Positions 28,305-37,140 are shown, counted from the stretch's first letter. The stretch is DNA of 64,000 nucleotides from an uncultured Bacteroidia bacterium (GCA_902789245.1 CADAND010000004.1:36583-100582), one strand, 5' to 3'. Translations and numbers: made by a program. The notes: generated by a model not told the origin, from the sequence alone.

Positions 28305-30548
28305 ATGCAGAAAAGAAGTGGAAAAGGCCGGAAACCGTCCGGCAAAAAGAGATCCGGCGAGCGCCATGGGAAGGAGTTCCCGCAGTTCGTCGGCAAGGTA
28401 CAGATGACCCGGGAAGGGTTTATTTTCGTGATTGTGGAAGGCCAGGAGGACGATATTTTCGTCAAGGCCTCCAAGACGCGCCACGCCCTGCAGGGCGATC
28501 TCGTGCGCGTGGCTGTGACGCGCCAGAAGGGTGGTGACAATCGCCGCCGCGAGGGCGAAGTCGTGGAGATTCTCGAGCGCTCCGCACGTCCCTTCGTGGG
28601 CTTTTACCATACTGTCGGGGCCCAGGCCTGGGTCCTGATGCAGAGCAAGACGATGCCGTACGATATCCAGGTGGACGCCGAGGCGGCGGCCGCCATGGGC
28701 GCGCAGGCGGGCATGAAGGTCGCCGCGGTCGTGGACCGCTGGGAGCGCCGCGAACCGGGCCCCTGGGGCCATGTGGTGGATGTGCTCGGCCAGCCGGGCG
28801 AGAATGATACGGAGATGCACGCCATCCTGGCGGAGTTCAATCTCCCCTATCGTTTTTCTCCCGAGGTGGAGAATGCCGCCGACCAGATTTCGGACGCGAT
28901 CACGGCCGAGGATCTGAAGGGCCGCAAGGATTTCCGTGACACGTTCACGTTCACCATCGATCCGACCGATGCGAAGGATTTCGACGACGCGCTGTCGTTC
29001 AAGCCGCTCGAGAACGGCAATTTCGAGGTCGGCGTGCACATCGCCGATGTGTCCTGGTATGTCCGTCCGGGCTCGCTGGTCGATAAGGAGGCGCGCGAGC
29101 GCGGCACTTCCGTCTATCTGGTGGACCGCACGGTCCCGATGCTTCCGGAGAAGCTCTGCAACAAGCTCTGCTCGCTCCGCCCGAACGAGGAGAAGCTGAC
29201 GTTCTCGGCTGTCTTCGAGATGACGCCGAAGGCCGAAATCCGCTCCCGCTGGATCGGCCGTACCGTCATCAATTCCAATTATCGTCTCGACTACGACCAG
29301 GCGCAGGCGATTATCGAAGCTGCGGCCGGAGGCGGCCAGCTGCCTCCTGAAACGTCCGGCTGCGCCGGACCCCTCCCATCTGACGATGGGCCCCTCCCTC
29401 TTACGAAGCCGAGGGTGGCACGGTTTCCTGAGGCAGCTGCCGCCTCCGATCCGCAGCTGATCCAGGCGGTGCAGACGCTGAACCGGCTGGCGACGATTAT
29501 GAAGGAGGAGGAGCGGAAGAAGGGCGCGATCGATTTCGACCGGCCGGAGATGAAGGTCGAGGTGGACGAGAAGGGCAAGCCGGTGCGCGTCTATCAGAAG
29601 ATTTCGAAGGAGGCCAACTGGCTGATCGAGGAGTTCATGCTGCTGGCGAACCGCACGGTCGCGGAGTTCGCGGCCACCGGCGGGCAGATGAACGGCGTGG
29701 CGCAGAAGAACGCCAAGACCTTCGTCTACCGCGTCCACGGCGAGCCCAACGAGATCAAGCTCGAGAACCTCTATACCTTTGCCAAGGGATTCGGCCACAA
29801 GATCCCGACCGACCAGCACGGCAACATCCGCGCGACGGCCAAGGCCCTCAACGAGCTGCTGAACAGCGCGAAGGGTAAGCCCGAGTTCGCCGCCATGGAG
29901 AACCTCGCCCTGCGGGCCATGGCCAAGGCCTGCTACAGCACCGACAACATCGGCCACTACGGCCTCGCGTTCAAGTTCTATACGCACTTCACCTCCCCGA
30001 TCCGCCGCTACCCGGACCTGATGGTCCACCGCCTGCTGGCCCGCTACCTGGACAACGGCGAGGGGGCGAAGAAGGAGAAATACGAGGAGGAATGCCGCTA
30101 CGCCTCCGAGCGGGAGCTCGTGGCTGCGGACGCCGAGCGCACTTCCACGAAGTACAAACTGGTCGAGTTCATGATGGACAAGATCGGCGAGGAATACGAC
30201 GGCCACGTGTCCGGCGTCACCGAGTGGGGCATGTACGTGGAGATCGAGCCGACCAAGATCGAGGGCATGGTTTCCGTGCGGGACATCAAGTCCGACTTCT
30301 ACGAGTTCGACGAGCCGCGCTACCGCCTGGTCGGCAAGCGCCGCCACCACCAGTTCTGCCTGGGCGACCCCGTACGCATTCGCGTGAAGAGCGCCAACTT
30401 GGAGCAGCGGTTGCTGGATTATGAGTTGGTAGAGGAGAACGAGATCCTTCGCTCTGCTCAGGATGACGACACTAAGGGTGCGTCGTCAGCATCCGAAGGC
30501 CATCCGGCCCCGGCTCGACGCACACGGAGCCGTCGGAAGCCGGAATAA
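28305..30548 (+). CDS. rnr: Ribonuclease R with in-frame palindromic insertion
   Basis: A 747-residue 3'-5' exoribonuclease of the RNB family. It begins with a basic tail, followed by cold-shock domains (GKVQMTREGFIFVIVEG region). The catalytic RNB core starts with FTIDPTDAKDFDDALSF, which holds the metal-binding aspartates, and continues with VHIADVSWYVRPGSLVDKEA and TVPMLPEKLCNKLCSLRP. The end is an S1 domain (YDGHVSGVTEWGMYVEIEPT). Residues 343-380 are an extra segment encoded by a 114-bp palindromic element at 29331-29444, placed after DQAQAIIEAAAG and before PQLIQAVQTL. The last 36 residues, beyond LVEENE, come from another repeat (ILRSAQDD) and overlap manA by 77 bases. Confidence 0.95.
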   Translation: MQKRSGKGRKPSGKKRSGERHGKEFPQFVGKVQMTREGFIFVIVEGQEDDIFVKASKTRHALQGDLVRVAVTRQKGGDNRRREGEVVEILERSARPFVGFYHTVGAQAWVLMQSKTMPYDIQVDAEAAAAMGAQAGMKVAAVVDRWERREPGPWGHVVDVLGQPGENDTEMHAILAEFNLPYRFSPEVENAADQISDAITAEDLKGRKDFRDTFTFTIDPTDAKDFDDALSFKPLENGNFEVGVHIADVSWYVRPGSLVDKEARERGTSVYLVDRTVPMLPEKLCNKLCSLRPNEEKLTFSAVFEMTPKAEIRSRWIGRTVINSNYRLDYDQAQAIIEAAAGGGQLPPETSGCAGPLPSDDGPLPLTKPRVARFPEAAAASDPQLIQAVQTLNRLATIMKEEERKKGAIDFDRPEMKVEVDEKGKPVRVYQKISKEANWLIEEFMLLANRTVAEFAATGGQMNGVAQKNAKTFVYRVHGEPNEIKLENLYTFAKGFGHKIPTDQHGNIRATAKALNELLNSAKGKPEFAAMENLALRAMAKACYSTDNIGHYGLAFKFYTHFTSPIRRYPDLMVHRLLARYLDNGEGAKKEKYEEECRYASERELVAADAERTSTKYKLVEFMMDKIGEEYDGHVSGVTEWGMYVEIEPTKIEGMVSVRDIKSDFYEFDEPRYRLVGKRRHHQFCLGDPVRIRVKSANLEQRLLDYELVEENEILRSAQDDDTKGASSASEGHPAPARRTRSRRKPE
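29331..29444. repeat. 114-bp palindromic element inserted in rnr
   Basis: Terminal arms GGCGGCCAGCTGCCTCCTGAAACG (first 20 bases given here continue to 29354) and its near reverse complement at 29421-29444 enclose two small hairpins, TCCGGCTGCGCCGGA (29355-29369) and CCATCTGACGATGG (29377-29390). The whole folds as a multi-armed structure. It is read in frame as 38 residues (around PPETSGCAGPLP), absent from ordinary RNase R. Confidence 0.85.
30441..30470. repeat. D-type repeat at the end of rnr
   Basis: GAGATCCTTCGCTCTGCTCA then GGATGACGAC, translated as EILRSAQDDD. I recognise this as a repeat type seen widely in bacterial genomes. It extends the RNase R C-terminus. A diverged copy may lie in manA around 30573-30605 (GVLRTAQDETT). 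Confidence 0.6.
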
Positions 30549-31401
30549 GCACGGCTTCACCTGCCGACAGCGTCGTCTCGTCCTGCGCCGTGCGCAGGAC
30601 GCCCGATCCCTTCAACCCAATCGCTATCAGGAACTCAGCCGGGATCGGCAGTGCCCCTGCGCAGCCGTTCACCCGGACAGGGTCGGGCGTCAGCGAAGCG
30701 GAGCACGATAGCGGAGCAGGGGCAGCTGCCGTCCCGGCGAAGTCGTACAGCGTCGTGGTGAAGTGCTCGCACTTCACCAGTTCGACGGGCGCGCCCGGCT
30801 TGGGGACATACGGCGTCCTGTAGTCCGGATATACCTCGTAATCAATCGCATCCTTCGCTTCCTGCGTGTGCAGCTGGCGCGGCTTGCCGTCCAGACCGGG
30901 GCGGTTGTAGTCGTAGATGCGGTAGGTGATGTCAGAGGTCTGCTGGATTTCCGCCAGGAAGCAGCCGCCGCCGATGGAATGGATGCGGCCGGAGGGCAGG
31001 AAGAAGACGTCGCCGGGGGCGACGGCATGCTCTGCGAGCACCTCCGTGATGCGGTCCTCCGCCACCAGACGGACATAATCCTCGGGGGTAATCTTTTCCT
31101 TGAGGCCGGAAATCAGTTTTGCGCCGCGTTCGGCGCCGATCACGTACCACATCTCCGACTTGCCGCTGCAGCCATGACGCTTCGCGGCCAGCTCGTCGTC
31201 CGGATGGACCTGGATGCTGAGGTCGCGCTTCGCGTCGATGAATTTGATCAGCAGCGGGAAGGTCCCGGGATAGATGTCCGTGATCTTCTTGCCCGCTTCG
31301 GGGCCTTCAGCCACGACCGATTCGCTGCCCGGGACACCGGAGAGCACCCAGCTCTCCGTGCCCCAGACCAGCGTCTTGAGAATCGGCGTGAACTTATACA
31401 T
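30472..31401 (-). CDS. manA: Class I mannose-6-phosphate isomerase with repeat-derived insertion
   Basis: This zinc enzyme interconverts mannose-6-phosphate and fructose-6-phosphate. The protein is 309 residues. Features are PILKTLVWGTESWVLSGVPG, PLLIKFIDAKRDLSIQVHPD with the zinc-binding QVHPD, GKSEMWYVIGAERGAKL, and the second metal-binding segment FFLPSGRIHSIGGGCFLAEI (H in GRIHSIG). Residues 224-252 are an extra segment (around APLSCSASLTPDPVRVNGCA) encoded by a palindromic element at 30647-30730, in the linker before the C-terminal cupin-like domain. The gene follows gpmI with a gap of only 7 bases and converges on rnr. Confidence 0.93.
   Translation of the reverse strand: MYKFTPILKTLVWGTESWVLSGVPGSESVVAEGPEAGKKITDIYPGTFPLLIKFIDAKRDLSIQVHPDDELAAKRHGCSGKSEMWYVIGAERGAKLISGLKEKITPEDYVRLVAEDRITEVLAEHAVAPGDVFFLPSGRIHSIGGGCFLAEIQQTSDITYRIYDYNRPGLDGKPRQLHTQEAKDAIDYEVYPDYRTPYVPKPGAPVELVKCEHFTTTLYDFAGTAAAPAPLSCSASLTPDPVRVNGCAGALPIPAEFLIAIGLKGSGVLRTAQDETTLSAGEAVLIPASDGSVCVEPGPDGLRMLTTHP
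30647..30730. repeat. Palindromic element inserted in manA
   Basis: Arms GGCAGTGCCCCTGC (30647-30660) and GCAGGGGCAGCTGCC (30716-30730) are near-perfect inverse complements and enclose about 55 bases with further GC-rich pairing. Read in frame on the minus strand as the extra segment after TTLYDFAG in ManA. Confidence 0.78.
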
Positions 31402-31408
31402 AGGATCC

Positions 31409-32932
31409 TTAGATCAGCGGCTCGGCCGTCATCGCGGCCGGCTGCGGGATGCCCATGAGCTTGAGGATGGTCGGCGCCACGTTGCACAGGGCACCGTCCT
31501 TGACCGTCTTCACGGCGTCGCCGGCGTTGATCACGACGAACTGCACCGTGTTCAAGGAGTGGGCCGTGTTCGGCGTGCCGTCAGGGTTCACCTCGAAGTC
31601 GGCGTTGCCGTGGTCGGCCGTCAGCAGCACCACGTAGTCGTGGGCGATGGCCGCCTCGACTACCTTGCCGACGAGCTTGTCGATGCACTCGACCGTCTTG
31701 GTGACGGCAGTATAGACGCCCGTGTGGCCCACCATGTCGCCGTTGGCGAAGTTCAGGATGATGAGGTCCTCCTTGTCGGAGTTGATGGCGTCGATCAGCT
31801 TCTCGGCCACTTCGGGGGCGCTCATCTGCGGCAGCAGATCGTAGGTCGGCACCTTCGGGGAGTTGACCAGGATGCGGTCTTCGTTCTCGAACTGCAGCTC
31901 GCGGCCGCCGTTGAAGAAGAAGGTCACATGGGCGTATTTCTCCGTCTCGGCGATGCGCAGCTGGCGCTTGCCGGCCTTGGAGACCGTCTCGCCGAGGGTG
32001 TCGTTCACCAGCTCCTTGTCGAAGAGGATGTGCACGCCGGTGAAGGAGGCGTCGTACGGGGTCAGGCAGCAGTAGTACAGCGGCAGGGTGTGCATCCCCT
32101 CTTCCGGCATGTCTTTCTGCGTGAGCACGGCCGTCAGCTCGCGGGCGCGGTCGTTACGGAAGTTGTAGAAGATGATGGCGTCGCCCTCCTCGACCTTCGC
32201 GAGCGGAGCGCCCGCGGCGTCGGTGATGACGATCGGCTTGACGAATTCATCGGTCACGTCGGCGTCGTAGGACGCCTGGATGCCTTCCAGCGCGGACTTG
32301 AAGGCAGCGCCCTTGCCCTCGACCAGCAGGTCGTAGGCTTCCTTGACGCGGCCCCAGCGCTTGTCGCGGTCCATCGCGTAGAAGCGGCCGCACACGGTAG
32401 CGATCTTGCCCGTGGTCTCGGCCATCTTCTGCTCCAGCTCCTCGAGGAAGCCCTTGCCGCTGTGCGGGTCGGTGTCGCGGCCGTCCATGAAGGCATGGAC
32501 ATAAACCTTGTCCAGACCGTACTCGCTTGCCACCCGGAGGAATTCGTACACGTGATCCAGGGAGGAGTGCACGCCGCCGTGGGAGGTGAGGCCCATCAGG
32601 TGGAGCTTCTTGCCGGAATTCTTCACATAGTCATAGACCGCCTTGATCTCGGCGTTCTCCAGGAACTTGTGGTCGCGGACGGCCATGTTGATCTTGACGA
32701 GGTCCTGATAGACCACGCGGCCGGCGCCCAGGTTCATGTGTCCGACCTCGGAGTTGCCCATCTGCCCGTCCGGCAGGCCGACGTATTCGCCGCAGGCCTG
32801 CAGGTGGCCGGAAGGATATTTCGCGCGCAGGGCGTCGATCGTCGGCGTGCCCTGCGCCCAGATGGCGTTGGAATAATCGTGTTTGCCCTCGCCCCAACCG
32901 TCGAGGATCATCAGGAGTACTTTACGGTTCAT
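31409..32932 (-). CDS. gpmI: 2,3-bisphosphoglycerate-independent phosphoglycerate mutase
   Basis: This manganese-dependent enzyme of glycolysis converts 3- and 2-phosphoglycerate. It is 507 residues, the normal length. The alkaline-phosphatase-type motifs are intact: [11 protein letters not shown] (first metal site), [20 protein letters not shown] with the phosphoserine, [40 protein letters not shown], and the C-terminal [20 protein letters not shown]. The promoter is TATATTTG at 32960-32967. manA follows within 7 bases, so hexose-phosphate and glycolytic steps are co-transcribed. The C-terminus [14 protein letters not shown] is typical. Confidence 0.97.
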   Translation of the reverse strand: MNRKVLLMILDGWGEGKHDYSNAIWAQGTPTIDALRAKYPSGHLQACGEYVGLPDGQMGNSEVGHMNLGAGRVVYQDLVKINMAVRDHKFLENAEIKAVYDYVKNSGKKLHLMGLTSHGGVHSSLDHVYEFLRVASEYGLDKVYVHAFMDGRDTDPHSGKGFLEELEQKMAETTGKIATVCGRFYAMDRDKRWGRVKEAYDLLVEGKGAAFKSALEGIQASYDADVTDEFVKPIVITDAAGAPLAKVEEGDAIIFYNFRNDRARELTAVLTQKDMPEEGMHTLPLYYCCLTPYDASFTGVHILFDKELVNDTLGETVSKAGKRQLRIAETEKYAHVTFFFNGGRELQFENEDRILVNSPKVPTYDLLPQMSAPEVAEKLIDAINSDKEDLIILNFANGDMVGHTGVYTAVTKTVECIDKLVGKVVEAAIAHDYVVLLTADHGNADFEVNPDGTPNTAHSLNTVQFVVINAGDAVKTVKDGALCNVAPTILKLMGIPQPAAMTAEPLI

Positions 32933-32959
32933 ATCTTGTGTTGATTATAATCTATCTTG

Positions 32960-32967
32960 CAAATATA
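32960..32967 (-). promoter_or_regulatory. -7 element for gpmI-manA
   Basis: TATATTTG on the minus strand, 27 bases upstream of the gpmI start, immediately after the terminator of the upstream M3 peptidase gene. Confidence 0.6.
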
Positions 32968-32970
32968 ACA

Positions 32971-33004
32971 AAAAATAGGATAGCCCTTCGCGGAGAGCTA
33001 TCCT
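32971..33004 (-). terminator. Terminator after the M3 peptidase gene
   Basis: Stem AGGATAGC/GCTATCCT, loop of about 12 bases, then ATTTTTTG on the minus strand. It separates the EEP-dcp transcript from gpmI. Confidence 0.85.
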
Positions 33005-33014
33005 AATTGTTTAT

Positions 33015-33043
33015 GAGATTCCGGGGCAAGCCCGGAATGACTA
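33015..33043. repeat. B-type REP downstream of the M3 peptidase gene
   Basis: ATTCCGGGGCAAGCCCGGAA followed by TGAC. Same palindrome as at 20331 and 57383. Between the peptidase stop and its terminator. Confidence 0.88.
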
Positions 33044-33058
33044 CAGGAGCCAGGAAGG

Positions 33059-35056
33059 TTACAGGAGCCCGCGGCCGCGGAGCATGGCCTGGGAGTCGGG
33101 CTCGCGGCCGGCGAAGGCCTTGTAGAGCGTCATCGGCTCCTCGCTGCCGCCCTTCTCCAGGAAGGTCTCCTTGAACTTCTTGGCAAGTTCGAGGTCGTAC
33201 GGACCATCCGGGGAGGCGGCGAAGATGCTGAAGGCATCCTTGTCGAGGACCTCGGCCCAGAGGTAGCCGTAGTAACCGGCGGCGTAGCCGCTGGAGAAGA
33301 TATGGTTGAAGTAGGTCGAACGGTAGCGGTAGGTGATCTCCGGGATCAGGCCGATCTCCTCGGCAATCTTCTGCTCGAAGGCGTCGATGTCCACGCCCTT
33401 CGTGCTCTCCAGCTCATGCCAGCGCATGTCGAGGATGGAGGCGGCGCAGAGCTCGGTGGTCATGAAGCCCTGGTTGAACTTCTTGGCGTTCAGGATCTTC
33501 TGCACCAGCTCGGCCGGAATCGGCTCGCCGGTGGCGTTCTTCGCGTACTGCGCGAGCAGGCTGGGCTGGAAGGCCCAGTTCTCGTTGAACTGGGAGAACA
33601 TTTCGACGAAGTCGCGGGTCACGTTGGTGCCGCTCACGGAGGCGTAGTGGCACTGGGTCAGCAGGCCGTGCAGGGCGTGGCCGAACTCGTGGAAGGCCGT
33701 CTCCACCTCGTCGATGGAAAGGTAGTCGTCGGAGAAGTTGCAGACGTTCACGATGATCGGGCGGACCTCCGTCCCGTCAGCCTTGACATACTGCTCGCGG
33801 ATGTTGTTCATCCACGCGCCGCCGCGCTTGCTGGCGCGGGGCTTGTAGTCGGTCGTGAAGATACCCAGCAGGGAACCGTCGGCGGCCGTGACCTTGTAGG
33901 CGCGCACCTGCGGGTTGTACACGGGGACGTCTTTCAGTTCCTCGAAGTTCACACCATAAAGGATATGGGCGTTGGTGAAGATGCCGTTCACGACGTTGTC
34001 GATATGGAAATACGGCTTCGTCAGGGACTCGTCGAGGTCATATTTGGCCTTGCGGACCTTCTCGGCGTAGTACCACCAGTCCCAGGGCTCGATCTTCGAG
34101 CCGGCCGGCAGTTTGCCCTCGCGGACCTCCTGGTCCATCACGGCCTGCATATCGGCCAGCTCCATCCTGGCGCGGGCCACGGCGGCCTTCATGATGCCGT
34201 CGAGGAAGTTGTCCACGGTCTGGGTGTCGCCCGCCATCTTGTTGGCGAGGATGTACGCGGCTGCGTTCGGATAGCCGAGGATCTTCGCCTTCTCGGCGCG
34301 CAGGTCGAGCACCTCCAGCAGAAGCTGGCGGTTGTCGAACTCGTTGCCGCGATGGCCGCGGGAGGTGTACGCCTCGTTGTACTGGCGACGCAGCTCGCGG
34401 TCCTCCGTGGTGGTCATCTTGTCGGGATAGGCTGCCACGCTGAAGCCGAATTTCTCGAGGAAATCATTGGACTCGGCGAGGATGTTGTTGCCGATCTTCT
34501 GCGTCTTGGCGGCGATGTCGGCGTTGATCTGGCGCAGGCGCGCCTGCTGCTCCTCCGGGAGGCCGATGCCCTCGCGCTCGAAGGCGTCGAAGTGCTTCTT
34601 CAGCACGACCTGCTGCTCGCGGGTCAGGCCGCTCTGGTCGCCGTTGTAGACGGCGGCCACACGGTTGTAGAGCGCCTTGTTGAAGGACATATTGTTCTCG
34701 TGCTCGCTCATCATGGAGATGATGTCCTCCTCGATGGCGGACAGCGCATCGGTACGGTCGGTTTCGGTGATGTTGTAGAACACGCCGACGACCTTGGAGA
34801 GGATCTCGCCGGAGAGCTCCAGCGGAGCGATGGTGTTCTCGAAGGTCGGCGCGTCGGGATTGGCGATGATGGCGTCGATCTCAGCGTTCTGCTGCTCGAT
34901 GCCCGCCTGGACGGCGGGGATGAAGTCAGCGGGCTGGATCTTGTCAAACGGCGGAATGCCGTAAGGGGTGTCCCATTCCGTCAGGAAGGGATTCACGCGG
35001 TTGTTGCAAGCTGTCATGGCGACAAAAAGGGCTGCAATAGCAAAAAATTTCTTCAT
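33059..35056 (-). CDS. dcp: M3 family metallopeptidase lipoprotein (peptidyl-dipeptidase Dcp-like)
   Basis: A 665-residue zinc peptidase with a lipoprotein signal (MKKFFAIAALFVAMTACNNR, lipobox MTAC). The zinc motif is in VETAFHEFGHALHGLLTQCH, around residue 455, and the second zinc ligand region is FVEMFSQFNENWAF. N-terminal PPFDKIQPADFIPAVQAGIE is typical of the Dcp/oligopeptidase A branch. E. coli Dcp is soluble; Bacteroidota members are often exported, and here the lipobox suggests a periplasmic or outer-membrane anchor and a role in breaking peptides taken up by the cell. The gene directly abuts the upstream phosphodiesterase-like gene (stop and start contiguous), so they are one operon. 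Confidence 0.94.
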   Translation of the reverse strand: MKKFFAIAALFVAMTACNNRVNPFLTEWDTPYGIPPFDKIQPADFIPAVQAGIEQQNAEIDAIIANPDAPTFENTIAPLELSGEILSKVVGVFYNITETDRTDALSAIEEDIISMMSEHENNMSFNKALYNRVAAVYNGDQSGLTREQQVVLKKHFDAFEREGIGLPEEQQARLRQINADIAAKTQKIGNNILAESNDFLEKFGFSVAAYPDKMTTTEDRELRRQYNEAYTSRGHRGNEFDNRQLLLEVLDLRAEKAKILGYPNAAAYILANKMAGDTQTVDNFLDGIMKAAVARARMELADMQAVMDQEVREGKLPAGSKIEPWDWWYYAEKVRKAKYDLDESLTKPYFHIDNVVNGIFTNAHILYGVNFEELKDVPVYNPQVRAYKVTAADGSLLGIFTTDYKPRASKRGGAWMNNIREQYVKADGTEVRPIIVNVCNFSDDYLSIDEVETAFHEFGHALHGLLTQCHYASVSGTNVTRDFVEMFSQFNENWAFQPSLLAQYAKNATGEPIPAELVQKILNAKKFNQGFMTTELCAASILDMRWHELESTKGVDIDAFEQKIAEEIGLIPEITYRYRSTYFNHIFSSGYAAGYYGYLWAEVLDKDAFSIFAASPDGPYDLELAKKFKETFLEKGGSEEPMTLYKAFAGREPDSQAMLRGRGLL

Positions 35057-36133
35057 TTATTTACTGATTACGATATACGTGGGATAATGGTCGGAATAGC
35101 CATTGATAAACTGCCCGCCGGAGAAGGTCCGGAAGGGCGTGCCGGCGTAACGGCCTTCCTGCTGGACCAGGAAAGGCGGGTTGAAGACGTGACCGTAGTG
35201 CGTCTTGTCGCTCTTGAGGATGTGCAGGCTGCCCTCCGCGTCGGTGTCCGTCAGGGCGCCGTTCACGAAAATGCAGTCGAAGATGTTCCACTCGCCGTGG
35301 TATTCCTCCGTACCGAAGCCGTCCTTGTGCATACGCAGGAACGGGGAGAAGAGCTCGCCCTCGGCCATTTCCCCGATGGTCTCGCGTCCGCGCAGGTAGT
35401 CCGTCAGACTGACATCCTCCGGGTTGTCGTTCATATCGCCCATCACGACGATGTTGATGTCCATGAAGCGATGCTGGAGCGTGAAGATGTCCTCCCGGAC
35501 AATCTCCGCGGCACGGCAGCGCAGGTCGCTGCCCTTGTCGCCCGTGCGGGACGGCCAGTGGCAGACATAGACGGCGAATATTTCGCCGGCCAGCACGCCG
35601 CGCACGCAAAGGACGTCGCGCGTCTTGAACTCCGCCTGCTCTTCGGGCGTCTTCTCGAAGACGATGCCGCTCGCGCTGTCGAAGTCGTAGGGCAGCGTGT
35701 GCGTCTCCACCACCTTGAACTCGTCCGGGCGGTAGAGCAGCGCGCAGTCGATGCCGCGCACGTCCGGGCTCTCCACGTGGATGAACTTGTAGCCCGCTTC
35801 AGCGATCTCCGGGCGCGCCACGAGATCCTCGAGCACGCGGTCGTTCTCGACTTCGGCGAGGCCCAGCAGCGTGTGCCAGCGGCCGTTCTTTTCCGCCATC
35901 GCGGCGATGACGGACGCGATGTTGGCGAGTTTCTTCTCATATTTGTCCGGCGTCCAGGCGTTCTCCCCCGCCGGGGTGAAAGCCAGGTCGTTCTTGCCCT
36001 CGTCGTGCTCCGTGTCGAAGAGGTTCTCGACATTGTAGAAGCCGACCACGTAGGTGTCTTTGGATGAGCTCTGCCCGCAGGCCCCCAGCAGGACCAGCGC
36101 GGCGGTAATGAATAATAAGCGCTTGATATTCAT
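35057..36133 (-). CDS. Endonuclease/exonuclease/phosphatase family lipoprotein
   Basis: A 358-residue exported protein. The signal MNIKRLLFITAALVLLGACG has a lipobox (LGAC). The metal-dependent EEP fold is visible in VVGFYNVENLFDTEHDEGKN, LLGLAEVENDRVLEDLV, VVMGDMNDNPEDVSLTDYLR and the C-terminal GYSDHYPTYIVIS with the catalytic histidine in SDH. The substrate class of EEP proteins is broad (nucleic acids, phospholipids, inositol phosphates). The genomic neighbour upstream is a NUC1-type nuclease, which makes extracellular nucleic acid a reasonable guess, but it is only a guess. Promoter TATCTTTA at 36140-36147. Confidence 0.9.
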   Translation of the reverse strand: MNIKRLLFITAALVLLGACGQSSSKDTYVVGFYNVENLFDTEHDEGKNDLAFTPAGENAWTPDKYEKKLANIASVIAAMAEKNGRWHTLLGLAEVENDRVLEDLVARPEIAEAGYKFIHVESPDVRGIDCALLYRPDEFKVVETHTLPYDFDSASGIVFEKTPEEQAEFKTRDVLCVRGVLAGEIFAVYVCHWPSRTGDKGSDLRCRAAEIVREDIFTLQHRFMDINIVVMGDMNDNPEDVSLTDYLRGRETIGEMAEGELFSPFLRMHKDGFGTEEYHGEWNIFDCIFVNGALTDTDAEGSLHILKSDKTHYGHVFNPPFLVQQEGRYAGTPFRTFSGGQFINGYSDHYPTYIVISK

Positions 36134-36139
36134 AACTTG

Positions 36140-36147
36140 TAAAGATA
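36140..36147 (-). promoter_or_regulatory. possible -7 element for the EEP-dcp operon
   Basis: TATCTTTA on the minus strand, 6 bases before the EEP start, in the 27-base gap after the NUC1 gene. Confidence 0.45.
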
Positions 36148-36160
36148 CGAATAAAATCCG

Positions 36161-37042
36161 TTAGTTGTTCCACCACCAGGCAACTGGAGACTGAGACTCG
36201 ACGACACGCTGGATATCGACCGGAAGGTTCACGAAGAAATCCATACCTAGTATTTCTTCCAGGGCTTCCAAACTCATGGCCCGGGCCTTGACCGTCGCCT
36301 GTGTATTTTCATATGTGCGGTGCTCGAAATAGAAACCCACGCCGATGTATTCCCCGGTCCCCGCACCAAAGGATCCTCCTTTCTTATACGCCAGAAGCGC
36401 CTTGAAATAGCCCGTCGGCACCGTGACATCCTTCCCTTCGTTGTCTTTCACCTTCCCGGAGGCGCCCCGTAGGTCAGCACCCGTCACGACATAGAGCGTA
36501 TCACATTTGCCGGCCCAGTTGCGGACCTTCCCTTCCAGCGTCGCCCAGATCCCGCCGTTGAAATCATGCAGTTGCGGCGTTATGTTCGTCCCGTAATACG
36601 TCTCAGCGTTCGCGCCGTAGGCATATCGGTCGGCCGAAGGAATCTGATGGCCGCGGTCGTAAATTTTGTTCTTCGAGAAACCATGGTACAGAACTACGGC
36701 CTGGGCATCCGTCGGGACCTTGGGGTCCAGGCCCCAGGGCTCCTGATCCGGACGCGAGCCCGTCCCGCGCAGGCCGTTGTTCAGCGGATATGCGACCCAC
36801 GCGGCCACACGGGCCTTGGGATCAAAGTAAAAGGAATAATTCCGCAGGCGATGATCCTCCGGCATGGGATGGTGGATGAAAACCATGCCGGGCGTATCCG
36901 TCGCCGGCAGTTCCAGCCACCTGCCCGGCGTATCCGCCTGCAGTTCCCGGCGGGGTTCCGTCAGGGGATCTCCACAGGAGCAAAGCGCCACCAGCAGGGA
37001 CACCGGCAGCAGCAGGAAACAGATATGCACGGCAACTCTCAT
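36161..37042 (-). CDS. DNA/RNA non-specific endonuclease (NUC1 family) lipoprotein
   Basis: A 293-residue secreted nuclease. The signal peptide (MRVAVHICFLLLPVSLLVAL, then CSCGD) suggests a lipoprotein. The diagnostic DRGH active-site motif is in YDRGHQIPSADRYAYGANAE, followed by TYYGTNITPQLHDFNGGIWA, which holds the metal-binding asparagine. Proteins of this family degrade extracellular DNA and RNA. The frame is open 78 bases further upstream, but the start at 37042 gives a proper signal peptide. It lies between the Oar-like receptor gene (with terminator) and the EEP-dcp operon, all in the same direction. Confidence 0.9.
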   Translation of the reverse strand: MRVAVHICFLLLPVSLLVALCSCGDPLTEPRRELQADTPGRWLELPATDTPGMVFIHHPMPEDHRLRNYSFYFDPKARVAAWVAYPLNNGLRGTGSRPDQEPWGLDPKVPTDAQAVVLYHGFSKNKIYDRGHQIPSADRYAYGANAETYYGTNITPQLHDFNGGIWATLEGKVRNWAGKCDTLYVVTGADLRGASGKVKDNEGKDVTVPTGYFKALLAYKKGGSFGAGTGEYIGVGFYFEHRTYENTQATVKARAMSLEALEEILGMDFFVNLPVDIQRVVESQSPVAWWWNN

Positions 37043-37082
37043 CTTTCCGAAGGCCACAACGAGATAAAGATACGGCTTTTTC

Positions 37083-37117
37083 GGGAAAAAGAAAGCGGCC
37101 CGGAGGAACCGGGCCGC
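37083..37117 (-). terminator. Terminator of the Oar-like receptor gene
   Basis: Stem GCGGCCCGG/CCGGGCCGC, short loop, then TTTCTTTTTC on the minus strand. It lies 24 bases after the receptor stop codon. Confidence 0.88.
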
Positions 37118-37140
37118 CAACTCATATCCTAAATCCTGGA

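Noticed and set aside
28233-30350. Long upstream extension of the apt frame
   Set aside because: Antisense to rnr; the apt start at 28232 gives the conserved N-terminus and follows a promoter box.
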